Shown here: positions 35,664 to 44,622 of the stretch, one piece after another | Position numbering within the stretch: position 1 is the first letter of the stretch | How the letters are laid out: every line of letters begins with the position of its first letter | Source of the DNA: Ramlibacter paludis | Lineage (GTDB): Bacteria; Pseudomonadota; Gammaproteobacteria; Burkholderiales; Burkholderiaceae_C | Assembly (NCBI RefSeq): GCF_022012305.1 | Contig: NZ_JAKLTM010000001.1 | Coordinates: forward strand, 186,001 to 250,000 | Reading direction: 5' to 3' | Length of the DNA stretch: 64,000 bases | Notes under the pieces: generated by a model | What the model was told of the DNA's origin: nothing | What the model saw: the letters and a program-made list of their open reading frames with translations, nothing else | The model's database searches: none | Program-made: the position numbers and the translations under genes

Positions 35664-36308
35664 ATGGAAGCGACTCGCATCATTGCCGTGCGGCATGGTG
35701 AAACCTCCTGGAACGTCGATGCGCGCATCCAGGGCCAGCTGGACATCCAGCTGAACGAAACCGGCCGCTGGCAGGCGCGTCGCGTCGGCCATGCGTTGTC
35801 GGCGGAGCAGATCGCCGCCATCTATTCCAGCGACCTGGGGCGGGCCCACGAAACGGCGCGCGCCATCGGCGAAGCCGCCGGCATCCCGGTGGTCGCGCAT
35901 CCCGGCCTGCGCGAGCGCCGCTTCGGCATGTTCGAGGGCAAGACCTTCGACGAGATCCACGAGACCTGGCCCGAACACGCGCAGAACTGGCGCAAGCGCA
36001 TGCCCGAGTGGGAGCCGCCCGAAGGCGGCGAGTCGCTGCTGCAGTTGCGCGAGCGCGTGACCCGCACCGTGAGCGACCTGGCCTCGCGCCACGCCGGCGA
36101 GCAGATCGCGGTGGTGGCGCACGGCGGCGTGCTGGACACGCTGTACCGCATCGCCACCGGCCAGGAAGTCAATTCGCCGCGCACCTGGCAGCTGCCCAAT
36201 GGCGCGATCAACCGCCTGCTCTGGACCCCGCAGGGGTTCACCCTGGTCGGCTGGTCCGACACCCAGCACCTGGAACATGGCGCAGCCGACGAAAACACCT
36301 CTTTCTGA
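35664..36308 (+). CDS. Histidine phosphatase family protein (phosphoglycerate-mutase-like)
   Basis: 214 residues. The catalytic phospho-histidine motif is VRHGETSWN (His11), the proton donor region ERRFGMFEGKTFDE, and the second histidine is in VVAHGGVLDTLYR. These match the GpmB/CobC-type branch of the family, which contains cofactor-independent phosphatases rather than true glycolytic mutases. The substrate is unknown. A TACAAT hexamer lies just upstream (35650-35655) and could be a promoter -10 box. The 3' end overlaps the start of the D-threonine-aldolase-like gene by 32 bp in another frame. Confidence 0.88.
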   Translation: MEATRIIAVRHGETSWNVDARIQGQLDIQLNETGRWQARRVGHALSAEQIAAIYSSDLGRAHETARAIGEAAGIPVVAHPGLRERRFGMFEGKTFDEIHETWPEHAQNWRKRMPEWEPPEGGESLLQLRERVTRTVSDLASRHAGEQIAVVAHGGVLDTLYRIATGQEVNSPRTWQLPNGAINRLLWTPQGFTLVGWSDTQHLEHGAADENTSF

Positions 36309-37473
36309 AGCGCTCAAGCGGCTCGTAGGGCAGCCGGTCAGCGCCATCGACACCCCGGCGCTGGTCCTCGACCTCGACGCCATGCAGCGCAACCTGAGCC
36401 GCATGGCGGAGTTCGCGCGCAAGCACGACATCCGCTGGCGCCCGCACGCCAAGATGCACAAGAGCTCCGCCCTGGCCAAGCTGCAGATGCAGGCCGGCGC
36501 GGTCGGCGTCTGCGTGCAGAAGGTGGCCGAGGCCGAAGTGATGGTCAACGGCGGCGTACCCAACGTCTACATCAGCAACGAGGTGGTGGCGCCCGCCAAG
36601 CTCGCGCGCGTGGCGGAGCTCGCGCAGCAGCTCGCCTCCAGCCACGGCCAGCTCGCGATTGCCGTCGACAGCCTGGAAGGCGTGCGGCGCCTGGCCGGCG
36701 CCATGAACGAGCGCCGGCATGGCGGCGGGGTGCCGGCGGTGATCGACGTGTTCGTCGAGATCGACGTCGGCCAGGGGCGCTGCGGCGTGCCGCCCGGCCG
36801 CGCTGCCGTCGAACTCGCGCACGAAATCCGCAAGCACCCCGCGCTGCGCTTCGCCGGCCTGCAGGCCTACCACGGCAAGGCGCAGCACCTGCGCACCGCA
36901 CAGGCGCGGCGCGATGCGATCGGCGTCGTCGTGCAGGACGTGCTGTTCACGCGCAAGCAGATCGAAGCCGAAGGCGTGCCGGTGGAACTGGTGACCGGCG
37001 CCGGCACGGGCAGCATGGTCTGCGAAGCGGCCAGCGGCGTCTTCGGCGAGCTGCAGGCCGGCTCCTTCCTGTTCATGGACGCCGACTACGCCGCCAACGA
37101 GCGCGACCCCGCGCAGCCGCAGTTCGAACACGCGCTCTACGTCAAGTCGCGGGTGATGAGCTCGAGCCTGCGGCATGCGGTCTGCGATGCCGGCCACAAG
37201 AGCCACGCCATCGACTCGGGCCTGCCGACGGTGCTGACGCTGGAGCCGACCGGCGAGCTCGAATACGCCAACGGCGGCGACGAGCACGGCATCCTGCGTC
37301 CCAAAGGCGCCAACCAGCGCGTGCCCCAGCTCGATGACGTGGTCTGGCTCATTCCCGGCCATTGCGATCCCACCGTCAACCTGCACCGTTATCTGATCGG
37401 AGTCGGCGGCGGCATCGAGCGCGGCAAGGTGGAGAAAATCATCCGGGTTGACGCCAGAGGCGCGCTGACCTGA
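36277..37473 (+). CDS. PLP-dependent D-threonine aldolase / D-serine dehydratase-like enzyme
   Basis: 398 residues from ATG 36277. It belongs to the fold type III PLP family of D-threonine aldolase and D-serine dehydratase. The PLP lysine is in RPHAKMHKS (Lys59). The C-terminal metal site reads PGHCDPTVN, with His362 and Asp364 spaced as the His-x-Asp metal ligands described for D-threonine aldolase. D-serine dehydratases have His-x-Cys there, so aldolase activity (D-threonine to glycine and acetaldehyde) is the better guess. GTGSM and DSGLPTVLT are other family stretches. It overlaps the phosphatase gene and is followed 19 bp later by the fusion gene. Confidence 0.85.
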   Translation: MAQPTKTPLSEALKRLVGQPVSAIDTPALVLDLDAMQRNLSRMAEFARKHDIRWRPHAKMHKSSALAKLQMQAGAVGVCVQKVAEAEVMVNGGVPNVYISNEVVAPAKLARVAELAQQLASSHGQLAIAVDSLEGVRRLAGAMNERRHGGGVPAVIDVFVEIDVGQGRCGVPPGRAAVELAHEIRKHPALRFAGLQAYHGKAQHLRTAQARRDAIGVVVQDVLFTRKQIEAEGVPVELVTGAGTGSMVCEAASGVFGELQAGSFLFMDADYAANERDPAQPQFEHALYVKSRVMSSSLRHAVCDAGHKSHAIDSGLPTVLTLEPTGELEYANGGDEHGILRPKGANQRVPQLDDVVWLIPGHCDPTVNLHRYLIGVGGGIERGKVEKIIRVDARGALT

Positions 37474-37492
37474 GCCGGATCAAAATGGCGGC

Positions 37493-39238
37493 ATGCAACT
37501 GTCGCCCAGCCAGGTCATCGTCCTGGCGACCCCGGTCTTCCTGCTGCTGATCGCCCTGGAGTACGCCTGGGGGATCTACCGCGGCCGCAACACCTACCGG
37601 CTGAACGACGCCATCAACAGCATCAGCCTGGGCATGCTGAGCGAGGCCAGCGGCGCGCTGCTCACGCTCTTTCGCGTCGGCATCTACACGGCGCTGGCCG
37701 CGCACATCGCGCTGGTCGATGCGCAGGCTTTCTGGCTGTCGCCCGTCGGCTGGCTCGCGGCGCTGGTCTTCTACGACTTCTGCTACTACTGGCAGCACCG
37801 CACCGGCCACCGCGTGGCGCTGTTCTGGGCCGCGCACGTGGTGCATCACCAGAGCCAGGACTACAACCTGTCGACGGCGCTGCGGCAGCCCTCCACCTAT
37901 CCCTTCCTGAACTGGGTGTTCTACGTGCCGATGGCGCTGGCCGGCGTGCCGCCGCTGGTGTTCGGCATCGTCGCCCTGGTCGACCTGCTGTACCAGTTCT
38001 GGGTGCACACCGAACACGTCGGCAAGCTGGGCTGGTTCGACCGCGTGTTCTGCTCGCCGTCCAACCACCGTGTGCACCACGCCGTGAACGACATCTACCT
38101 CGATCGCAATTACGGCGGCATCCTGGTGCTGTGGGACCGCCTGTTCGGCACCTTCCGCGAGGAAGGCGAGCAGTGCGTCTACGGCACGCGCGCGCCGCTG
38201 CGCAGCTGGGACCCGCTGTGGTCCAACGCCGAAGTGTTCTGGGCGCTGGCGCAGGACAGCTGGCACGCGCGGTCCTGGGGCGACAAGCTGCGCGTGTGGT
38301 TCAAGCCGCCGGGCTGGCGGCCGGACGACGTGGCGCAGCGCTTCCCGAAACCACCGTTCGACATCGCGAAGGTGGAGCGCTACCACCCGCCCGTGTCGAT
38401 GGCGGTGGGCTGGTTCGCGAGCCTGCAGTTCATCGCCCTGCTGGGCGGCGTGCTGTGGTTCCTCTGGCATGCCGACCAGGCGCCACTGGCCGGGTCGGTG
38501 ATCTGGCTTGCCGCCCTGTGCACGGGCATGTGGGCCGTGGGCACGGTGCTGCAAGGACGGCTGACGGTGCTGCAGGTGCTGCTGGTCGAGGCGGCGGCGC
38601 TGTCCGTCGCCACCTCCGCGCTGGGACTGCAGGGCCCGCACCTCGTGTTCAAGCCGCTGGCCATGGTGCTGGCGGTTGCCTGCGTGCTGCAGCGCGGGCG
38701 GGGCGGCCGCTTCGAGGCGCTACTCGTCGCGGCGCTGGCCTTCTCGCTGGCCGGTGATGTGTTCCTGATGCTCTCCGGCTATTTCATTCCGGGACTGGCG
38801 AGCTTCCTGCTGGCGCACCTTTGCTACCTCGCCCTGTTCCGGCAAGGCGTGCAGTGGTTCCCGAGCGGCAGCGCGCTGGCCGGCACGCTCGCGGCAGGCG
38901 CGGCGATGTACGCCTTCCTCTATCCGACGCTGGACCCGGTGCTGAAAGTCGCCGTCGCGCTCTACACCCTCGTGATCGCGCTGATGGCGGCACAGGCGAT
39001 CGGGCGGGCGGTGGCGGTGCGCGATGCCGCATCGACCGCGGTCGCGGCGGGAGCGCTGTTCTTCATGGCCAGCGATTCGCTGCTGGCGATCAACAAGTTC
39101 GCCCTGCCGCTGCCGATGGCGCAGTTCGCGGTGCTGGCGACGTACTACGTCGCGCAGCTGCTGATCGCGCTGAACGCGCGCGCACCTTCGGTGCGGGCGG
39201 CCTACAAGGACTTCGTGGCGACGAACGTCAGCGCCTGA
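37493..39238 (+). CDS. Fusion: fatty acid hydroxylase-superfamily (sterol desaturase/AGMO-like) domain plus YhhN lysoplasmalogenase domain
   Basis: 581 residues, an integral membrane protein. The first half has the complete di-iron histidine boxes of the superfamily: H102-x3-H106 (QHRTGH), H115-x2-H118-H119 (HVVHH) and H192-x2-H195-H196 (HRVHH), with WVHTEH at 171-175 as in alkylglycerol-monooxygenase-like members. A linker region with helices covers about 300-380. The second half (about 383-562) has YhhN/TMEM86 hallmarks KPLAM (387-391), AFSLAGDVFLML (416-427), ASDSLLAINKF (526-536) and TYYVAQLLI, keeping the conserved aspartates D422 and D528. Family knowledge says the first kind can cleave alkyl-glycerol ethers and the second hydrolyses the vinyl ether of lysoplasmalogens. 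The combined role in ether-lipid turnover is inference. Confidence 0.88.
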   Translation: MQLSPSQVIVLATPVFLLLIALEYAWGIYRGRNTYRLNDAINSISLGMLSEASGALLTLFRVGIYTALAAHIALVDAQAFWLSPVGWLAALVFYDFCYYWQHRTGHRVALFWAAHVVHHQSQDYNLSTALRQPSTYPFLNWVFYVPMALAGVPPLVFGIVALVDLLYQFWVHTEHVGKLGWFDRVFCSPSNHRVHHAVNDIYLDRNYGGILVLWDRLFGTFREEGEQCVYGTRAPLRSWDPLWSNAEVFWALAQDSWHARSWGDKLRVWFKPPGWRPDDVAQRFPKPPFDIAKVERYHPPVSMAVGWFASLQFIALLGGVLWFLWHADQAPLAGSVIWLAALCTGMWAVGTVLQGRLTVLQVLLVEAAALSVATSALGLQGPHLVFKPLAMVLAVACVLQRGRGGRFEALLVAALAFSLAGDVFLMLSGYFIPGLASFLLAHLCYLALFRQGVQWFPSGSALAGTLAAGAAMYAFLYPTLDPVLKVAVALYTLVIALMAAQAIGRAVAVRDAASTAVAAGALFFMASDSLLAINKFALPLPMAQFAVLATYYVAQLLIALNARAPSVRAAYKDFVATNVSA

Positions 39239-39924
39239 CCGTAGGTGGTATTCACCACGGCGGCTTCCAGCTGCTGCAGGTCGTGGCTGTAGACGGCGGC
39301 GCCCGAGAACACCACGCCCGGGAACACGCAAGGCAGGCCGCCGAACTGGATGGTCAGGTCGTAGGCGTCGTCGCGGCGCGGCACCACCTGCCCGGTGATG
39401 CTGCAGCCGTTCAGCACGGTGCTCAGCTTGCCGTCCGCCGTCACGTTGAAGGTGGTCTGGCGCAGGCCCAGCGAGAACGTCACTTCGCCCGGGTAGGAGC
39501 CCGCCAGGTCGGCCAGCTTGCCATCGGGATCGAAGGCCTTCAGGTAACCGAGCTGCAGCGCCGCGGCGTTCATGGTTCCCTTGATGCCGTTGCTGCCCGT
39601 CACCTTGCCGCTGATGGCGGCGGGCGTCGGACGCTGCGGCGGATAGGCGAAGTGGTAGTCCACGCCGTCGGTCGAGGTGAATTTCGCGCCCTGGAAATCG
39701 CCGGTGCCGCGCACGAGGCCGCCCAGCGTTCCGGGCGTGCCGGCGTACTTCAGGTAGTAGGTGCCGTCACCGAGGACGATCGCGCTGGCGGCGCGGTTGT
39801 CGACCGTGCCCTGCCAGAGGCCGGTATAAGGTTCACCGCCGCCGCAGGAAGACACCGCCACGCTGGCGAGGACTGCGGCGCCGAGGAGGGCCGCGCGTCG
39901 CATGGTTTGCTGGAGGAAGTCCAT
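39202..39924 (-). CDS. Hypothetical lipoprotein, 240 residues
   Basis: ATG 39924 has AAAGG about 10 bases upstream. GTG codons just ahead could add three residues. The signal peptide ends VAVSSCGGG, a lipobox with a following Gly tether. The mature part is beta-rich: TGLWQGTVDNRAASAIVLGDG, VTFSLGLRQTTFNVTADGKLS and SITGQVVPRRDD suggest a repeated strand-turn pattern like small lipocalin-type or autotransporter-like barrels. I do not recognise a family. The 3' end overlaps the convergent fusion gene by 37 bp. Its role could be lipid binding in the envelope, but that is a guess. Confidence 0.65.
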   Translation of the reverse strand: MDFLQQTMRRAALLGAAVLASVAVSSCGGGEPYTGLWQGTVDNRAASAIVLGDGTYYLKYAGTPGTLGGLVRGTGDFQGAKFTSTDGVDYHFAYPPQRPTPAAISGKVTGSNGIKGTMNAAALQLGYLKAFDPDGKLADLAGSYPGEVTFSLGLRQTTFNVTADGKLSTVLNGCSITGQVVPRRDDAYDLTIQFGGLPCVFPGVVFSGAAVYSHDLQQLEAAVVNTTYGQALTFVATKSL

Positions 39925-40080
39925 GGTCACCACCTTTCACAGGAAGTGACCAGTGTTGCTAACTGTAAGCTCTGCCGTCAACGCCGTTCGCCAGCAAATG
40001 TTCATTCGGCAAGTGATTTAGTTGGCAGAAAACGGCCGCCAGTGGTCTCTTCCGGCGTTGTATCTACGCAACTCGGGCCG

Positions 40081-41142
40081 TCAGGCCCCGTCGAACAGCT
40101 CCGTCCCGCGCGAAGGCGGCACCACGCCCAGGTGCCGGTACGCAGCCATCGTCGCGATGCGGCCGCGCGGCGTGCGCTGCAGGTAGCCCTGCTGGATCAG
40201 GTAGGGCTCGATCACGTCCTCGATGGTGTCGCGCTCTTCGCCGATGGAAGCCGCGACGTTGTCCAGCCCCACCGGCCCGCCGTCGAAGCGATGGATCACC
40301 GCCTCCAGCAGCTTGCGGTCCATGACGTCGAAGCCCTGCGGATCCACGTCCAGCATGGCCAGCGCCTTCTGCGCGATGCCGTGGTCGATCTTGCCGCTGC
40401 CCTTGACGTCGGCGTAGTCGCGCACGCGGCGCAGCAGGCGGTTGGCGATGCGGGGCGTGCCGCGCGAACGGCGCGCGATCTCGCTCGCGCCCTGCTCGTC
40501 GATCGGCGCCTTCAGCAGGCCGGCGCTGCGATGCACGATGCGGGTCAGCTCCTCGGGCGTGTAGAACTCCAGCCGCGCGACGATGCCGAAGCGGTCGCGC
40601 AGCGGATTGGTCAGCATGCCGGCGCGCGTGGTGGCGCCCACCAGCGTGAAGGGCTGCAGGTCCAGCTTGATCGATCGCGCCGCGGGGCCTTCGCCGATCA
40701 TGATGTCGATCTGGTAGTCCTCCAGCGCGGGGTAGAGGATTTCCTCCACCACCGGCGACAGGCGATGGATCTCGTCGATGAAGAGGACGTCGTTCTTTTC
40801 CAGGTTGGTCAGCAGCGCCGCCAGGTCCTTGGGCTTTTCCAGCACGGGGCCGGAGGTCTGGCGCAGGTTCACACCCAGCTCGTGGGCGATGATGTGCGAC
40901 AGCGTGGTCTTGCCCAGGCCCGGCGGGCCGAACAGCAGCACGTGGTCGAGCGCCTCGCCGCGCTTGCGGGCCGCGCCGATGAAGATCTCCAGCTGCTCGC
41001 GCGTCTTGGCCTGGCCGACGTATTCCTTCAGGCCCTTGGGTCGCAGCGCGCGTTCCAGCGCTTCTTCCTGCGGCGATGCGGGCGCGGCGGAGACCACGCG
41101 CTTGGGCGGCGGCGGAGCGAAATCGTCGGTCTGGATGCTCAT
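40081..41142 (-). CDS. ruvB: Holliday junction branch migration helicase RuvB
   Basis: 353 residues. It is the hexameric AAA+ motor that drives branch migration with RuvA. The N-terminal part has [12 protein letters not shown], Walker [10 protein letters not shown] (about residue 71), Walker [11 protein letters not shown], the sensor GATTRAG stretch, and a C-terminal winged-helix domain with [14 protein letters not shown]. Length compares with 336 in E. coli, with a slightly longer N-terminus. The start ATG overlaps the ruvA stop (ATGA), forming the ruvAB operon. ruvC is not in the window. An SOS box was not obvious upstream of ruvA. Confidence 0.98.
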   Translation of the reverse strand: MSIQTDDFAPPPPKRVVSAAPASPQEEALERALRPKGLKEYVGQAKTREQLEIFIGAARKRGEALDHVLLFGPPGLGKTTLSHIIAHELGVNLRQTSGPVLEKPKDLAALLTNLEKNDVLFIDEIHRLSPVVEEILYPALEDYQIDIMIGEGPAARSIKLDLQPFTLVGATTRAGMLTNPLRDRFGIVARLEFYTPEELTRIVHRSAGLLKAPIDEQGASEIARRSRGTPRIANRLLRRVRDYADVKGSGKIDHGIAQKALAMLDVDPQGFDVMDRKLLEAVIHRFDGGPVGLDNVAASIGEERDTIEDVIEPYLIQQGYLQRTPRGRIATMAAYRHLGVVPPSRGTELFDGA

Positions 41143-41717
41143 CTCACCAGTGCCTTCAGCGCCTGCTTGATGCCTTCACTCACGCCGATGTCCTTGGGCA
41201 AGGACTTGAGCGCGGCCTGCGCCTCCTTGTCGCTGTAGCCCAGGCCGACCAGCGCCTGCAGGATGTCGCCCTGGTGGTCGGTGACCGGCGTGCCGCCCCC
41301 GGGCAGGCCGAGGTCGGCGCCGATCTTGCCCTTCAATTCCAGCAGCAGGCGTTCGGCGGTCTTCTTGCCGATGCCGGGCACCTTCACCAGGCGGCCGGCA
41401 TCCTGCGCCGTCACCGCCTGCGCGATGTCGCCCACGCTCATGCCGCTCAGCACCGACAGCGCCGTGCGCGGTCCGACGCCCGAAATCTTGATCAGTTCGC
41501 GGAACGCCGCGCGCTCGCCGGGCGAGCCGAAGCCGTAGAGGATCTGCGCGTCCTCGCGCACCACGAAGTGGGTCAGCAGCGTGACCTTCTCGCCCAGGCC
41601 CGGCAGGTTGAAGAACGTGCTCATGGGCACATCCACCTCGTAGCCGACGCCGTTGCAGTCCACCAGCACCTGCGGCGGATTCTTGTCGCTCAGCGTCCCC
41701 GTCAATTTGCCTATCAT
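41139..41717 (-). CDS. ruvA: Holliday junction branch migration protein RuvA
   Basis: 192 residues from ATG 41717. RuvA forms the tetramer that clamps the Holliday junction and loads RuvB. It has the OB-fold start [15 protein letters not shown], the tandem helix-hairpin-helix region [15 protein letters not shown] and [17 protein letters not shown] (about 75-125), and the C-terminal domain III that contacts RuvB ([14 protein letters not shown]). It diverges from the ybeZ gene with only 27 bp between starts. It overlaps ruvB by 4 bp. Confidence 0.97.
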   Translation of the reverse strand: MIGKLTGTLSDKNPPQVLVDCNGVGYEVDVPMSTFFNLPGLGEKVTLLTHFVVREDAQILYGFGSPGERAAFRELIKISGVGPRTALSVLSGMSVGDIAQAVTAQDAGRLVKVPGIGKKTAERLLLELKGKIGADLGLPGGGTPVTDHQGDILQALVGLGYSDKEAQAALKSLPKDIGVSEGIKQALKALVR

Positions 41718-41744
41718 TGCGGTCCCTTCCTGGGGATTATCACT

Positions 41745-42686
41745 TTGATTCTGCGTCACGCATTCACGCCCCTGAACAACAACCGCCTCGGCCACCTGTG
41801 CGGGCCCATGGACGAACACCTGCGCACCATCGAGCAGGCGCTGCAGGTGCGCATCGGGCACCGGCAGGAGCACTTCCGCGTCGAGGGACCCAAGGCGAAG
41901 GCGGAACGCGCGATGAACGTGCTGCAGGCGCTGTACGAGACGGCGGGCCGCAGCATTCCCCGCGATCGCGTGCAGCTGATGGTGGCCGGCGACGCGCCGC
42001 TGTCCGAGGACGACGACGGGTCGCTGGTGCTGCACACGCGGCGCAGCGACCTGAAGGCGCGCACGGCCAACCAGAGCGTCTATCTGGACAACATCGCCGG
42101 CCACGACATCACCTTCGGCATCGGTCCCGCCGGCACCGGCAAGACCTACCTGGCGGTCGCCTGCGCCGTCGACGCGCTGGAGCGCAACGCGGTGCAGCGC
42201 ATCGTGCTGACGCGTCCCGCGGTGGAGGCGGGCGAGAAGCTGGGCTTCCTGCCGGGCGACCTCTCGCAGAAGGTCGACCCTTACCTGCGGCCGCTGTACG
42301 ACGCCCTCTACGAGCTGATGGGATTCGACCGCGTGGCCAAGGCCTTCGAGCGCAACGCGCTGGAGATCGCGCCGCTGGCCTTCATGCGCGGCCGCACCCT
42401 GAGCAACGCCTTCGTGATCCTCGACGAGGCGCAGAACACCACCCCGGAACAGATGAAGATGTTCCTCACGCGCATCGGCTTCGGCAGCAAGGCCGTGGTC
42501 ACCGGCGACGTGAGCCAGATCGACCTGCCCAAGGGCGCGCTGTCGGGACTCGTGGAGGCGGAGCACATCCTCAAGCGCGTGAAGGGCATCGCCCACACGC
42601 GATTCACGAGCGCGGACGTCGTGCGGCACCCGTTGGTGGCGCGCATCGTCGACGCCTACGACGCCGCGCGCGCCAAAGAGCGATGA
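41745..42686 (+). CDS. ybeZ: PhoH-like ATPase YbeZ
   Basis: 313 residues from TTG 41745. This start gives the family-typical beginning [17 protein letters not shown] 41808 is an alternative that removes 21 residues. The N-terminal KH-like part is followed by the PhoH domain: Walker [28 protein letters not shown], and Walker [11 protein letters not shown]. PhoH/YbeZ is a predicted RNA helicase or nucleoside triphosphatase that works with YbeY in 16S rRNA maturation and ribosome quality control. The stop overlaps the ybeY start by 4 bp, supporting a joint role. Confidence 0.93.
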   Translation: MILRHAFTPLNNNRLGHLCGPMDEHLRTIEQALQVRIGHRQEHFRVEGPKAKAERAMNVLQALYETAGRSIPRDRVQLMVAGDAPLSEDDDGSLVLHTRRSDLKARTANQSVYLDNIAGHDITFGIGPAGTGKTYLAVACAVDALERNAVQRIVLTRPAVEAGEKLGFLPGDLSQKVDPYLRPLYDALYELMGFDRVAKAFERNALEIAPLAFMRGRTLSNAFVILDEAQNTTPEQMKMFLTRIGFGSKAVVTGDVSQIDLPKGALSGLVEAEHILKRVKGIAHTRFTSADVVRHPLVARIVDAYDAARAKER

Positions 42687-43126
42687 CGCTCGACCTGGCA
42701 CTGCAGTTCGGCGAGTTTCCGGGCGTCGCCGCGCATCGGGCCCTGCTCACCAAGGCGCGAGTGAAGCGCTGGATGGCGATCGCGCTGAAGAATCCGGGCG
42801 AGATCTCCGTGCGCATCGTGGGCGAGGACGAAGGGCGCGCCTTGAACCGCCAGTACCGCCGCAAGGATTACGCGACCAACGTGCTGACCTTCGACTATGC
42901 GCAGCAGCCGGTGGTGTCGGCGGACCTGGTGCTGTGCGGTCCGGTGGTGGAGCGCGAGGCGAGGGAACAGGGCAAGTCGCTGGAAGAGCATTACGCGCAT
43001 TTGCTGGTGCACGGGACCTTGCATGCGCAGGGTTACGACCACGAGCGGGGCGAGCGCGAGGCCATGGAGATGGAGGCGGTGGAGATCCTTCTCCTTGCCG
43101 CGCTCGGCATCGCCAACCCTTACTAG
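42683..43126 (+). CDS. ybeY: rRNA maturation endoribonuclease YbeY
   Basis: 147 residues. The metal-binding motif [11 protein letters not shown] (three His, about 110-120) is the family signature HGxLHxx[22 protein letters not shown] is also conserved. YbeY is a zinc-dependent RNase needed for correct 16S rRNA 3'-end maturation. ATG 42683 overlaps the ybeZ stop. No apolipoprotein N-acyltransferase or corC gene follows, unlike in E. coli. Instead a two-hairpin repeat element separates it from the convergent dtd gene. Confidence 0.96.
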   Translation: MTLDLALQFGEFPGVAAHRALLTKARVKRWMAIALKNPGEISVRIVGEDEGRALNRQYRRKDYATNVLTFDYAQQPVVSADLVLCGPVVEREAREQGKSLEEHYAHLLVHGTLHAQGYDHERGEREAMEMEAVEILLLAALGIANPY

Positions 43127-43138
43127 TCCCCGCGCGCT

Positions 43139-43223
43139 TGTCATCCCGGGCTCGACCCGGGATCCATCTTCCGCGGCCGAACGAGCTCCGGGAGATGGAT
43201 TGCGGGTCAAGCCCGCAATGACA
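43139..43223. repeat. REPIN-like element, full two-hairpin copy
   Basis: The first hairpin (43139-43166) has stem ATCCCGGG / CCCGGGAT with loop CTCGA. The second (43196-43223) has stem ATTGCGGG / CCCGCAAT with loop TCAAG. They are separated by 29 bp. The outer ends are TGTCAT and ATGACA. Compared with the copy at 59442 the two hairpins are swapped, which is expected if the element is inserted in the other orientation. It fills the gap between the convergent ybeY and dtd genes and abuts the dtd stop. Confidence 0.8.
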
Positions 43224-43664
43224 TCATTTGACGGTCATCGGAATCGTCACCGGCCCATCGTTCACCAGGTGCACCTGCATGTCCTCCGCGAACTCCCCGG
43301 TCGCCACGACCGGATGCTGCCCGCGTGCTTTCTCCACGAAATAGTCGTACAGCCGCCGCCCTTCCTCCGGCGCGGCCGCATTGGTGAAACTCGGCCGGTT
43401 GCCGCCGCTCACGTCCGCGGCCAGCGTGAACTGGCTCACCACCAGCAGGCCGCCCGCGACGTCCTGCACGCTGCGGTTCATCTTGCCGGCCTCGTCGCTG
43501 AAGATGCGCAGCTTCAGCAGCTTGGCCAGCAGCTTGTCCGCCTGCACCTCGCTGTCGCCCCGTTCGGCGCAGACCAGCACCAGCAAGCCCTGATCGATCG
43601 CGCCCGTCACGCGCCCCGCCACTTCGACGCGCGCCTCGCGCACCCGCTGCACCACGGCCAGCAT
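43224..43664 (-). CDS. dtd: D-aminoacyl-tRNA deacylase
   Basis: 146 residues. It removes D-amino acids (and glycine mischarged on tRNA-Ala) from tRNAs. Family motifs are [15 protein letters not shown] at the N-terminus, [12 protein letters not shown] (the SQxT active-site stretch, about 75-86) and [10 protein letters not shown], the cross-subunit Gly-cis-Pro-like region. Length equals E. coli DTD (145). The ATG overlaps the stop of the cation diffusion facilitator gene by one base (TGATG), so the two are translated together. The 3' end touches a repeat element that could stabilise or end the transcript. Confidence 0.96.
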   Translation of the reverse strand: MLAVVQRVREARVEVAGRVTGAIDQGLLVLVCAERGDSEVQADKLLAKLLKLRIFSDEAGKMNRSVQDVAGGLLVVSQFTLAADVSGGNRPSFTNAAAPEEGRRLYDYFVEKARGQHPVVATGEFAEDMQVHLVNDGPVTIPMTVK

Positions 43665-44581
43665 CAGATCAGGTCCTCTTCGTCATCGAAGTGCGGCTCC
43701 ACGTTGTTCGGCAGCAGCTGGATGGTCGCCCGCAGGCCGGGCACCGCGCTCATCAAGGCCTGCTCCACCGAGGCGCGCAAGGCGGCCGCGCGGCCCAGGG
43801 ACACGTTGGCCGGCATGTGCATGTGCAGGTCGACGAAGCGGCGGCGTCCCGAGCGGCGCGAGGAGACGTGATCGAAGCGGATGGTGCGGTGCTTGAACTG
43901 CGCCAGCGTCTTGTCGATCTCGGCCAGCACGTCGGGCTCCAGGGCGCGGTCCATCAGGCCCTCGGTGGAGCGCCACATCAGCGACACGCCTTCGCGCAGG
44001 ATGTTGGCGGCGACGCCGATCGCCACCACCGGGTCCAGCCAGAGCCAGCCGGTCGCGGCCGCCAGGCCCACGCCGACCACGACGCCGGCGGAGGTCCAGA
44101 CATCCGTCATCAGGTGGCGCGCGTCGCCATCGAGGGCCATCGAACGATGTTCGCGGGCCGACTGCAACATCAGCCACGCCAGTCCGCCGTTCAGCGCGGA
44201 GCTCAGGACCGACAGAACCATGCCGACGCCCAGCTGCTCCAGCGGCTGCGGCGCCCGCAGGCGCAGCAGCGCGGCCCACAGGATGGCCGCGGCGGCGATG
44301 AAGATCATCATGCCTTCGAAGCCGGAGGAGAAATACTCCGCCTTGTGGTGGCCGTAAGGATGGTCCTCGTCGGCGGGCCGCTGGGCGATCTTCACCATCA
44401 CGAGCGCGAAGGCGGCGCTGGCCAGGTTGACGAGCGACTCCATCGCATCCGAGGCGAGGCCGACCGAACCGGTCAGCCACCAGGCCAGGGTCTTCATGGC
44501 GATCGTGACGATGGCAACGGCAATGGACCAGCGCAGCAGCGTCTCGGGCTGCAGGCGGCTGGCGGCATGGGCAAGCGACAT
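43664..44581 (-). CDS. Cation diffusion facilitator transporter
   Basis: 305 residues from ATG 44581. Six membrane helices fill about residues 15-205. The metal-site pattern is seen in [13 protein letters not shown] (D/E in helix 2), in [20 protein letters not shown], and in helix 5 [11 protein letters not shown]. The C-terminal cytoplasmic domain has [19 protein letters not shown] proteins export Zn2+, Fe2+, Co2+ or Mn2+ by proton antiport. Specificity cannot be read safely. The DxxxD-like site lacks an obvious zinc-type HxxxD pair, so iron or manganese is possible. Co-translation with dtd is likely. Confidence 0.92.
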   Translation of the reverse strand: MSLAHAASRLQPETLLRWSIAVAIVTIAMKTLAWWLTGSVGLASDAMESLVNLASAAFALVMVKIAQRPADEDHPYGHHKAEYFSSGFEGMMIFIAAAAILWAALLRLRAPQPLEQLGVGMVLSVLSSALNGGLAWLMLQSAREHRSMALDGDARHLMTDVWTSAGVVVGVGLAAATGWLWLDPVVAIGVAANILREGVSLMWRSTEGLMDRALEPDVLAEIDKTLAQFKHRTIRFDHVSSRRSGRRRFVDLHMHMPANVSLGRAAALRASVEQALMSAVPGLRATIQLLPNNVEPHFDDEEDLI

Positions 44582-44622
44582 GGCGCCGATTGTGCGACAG
44601 GCCGCATGCCAGAATCCGCGCC

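Noticed and set aside
41076-41744. N-terminal extension of ybeZ over ruvA
   Set aside because: It runs antisense through ruvA. Only the part from TTG 41745 matches the PhoH-like family.
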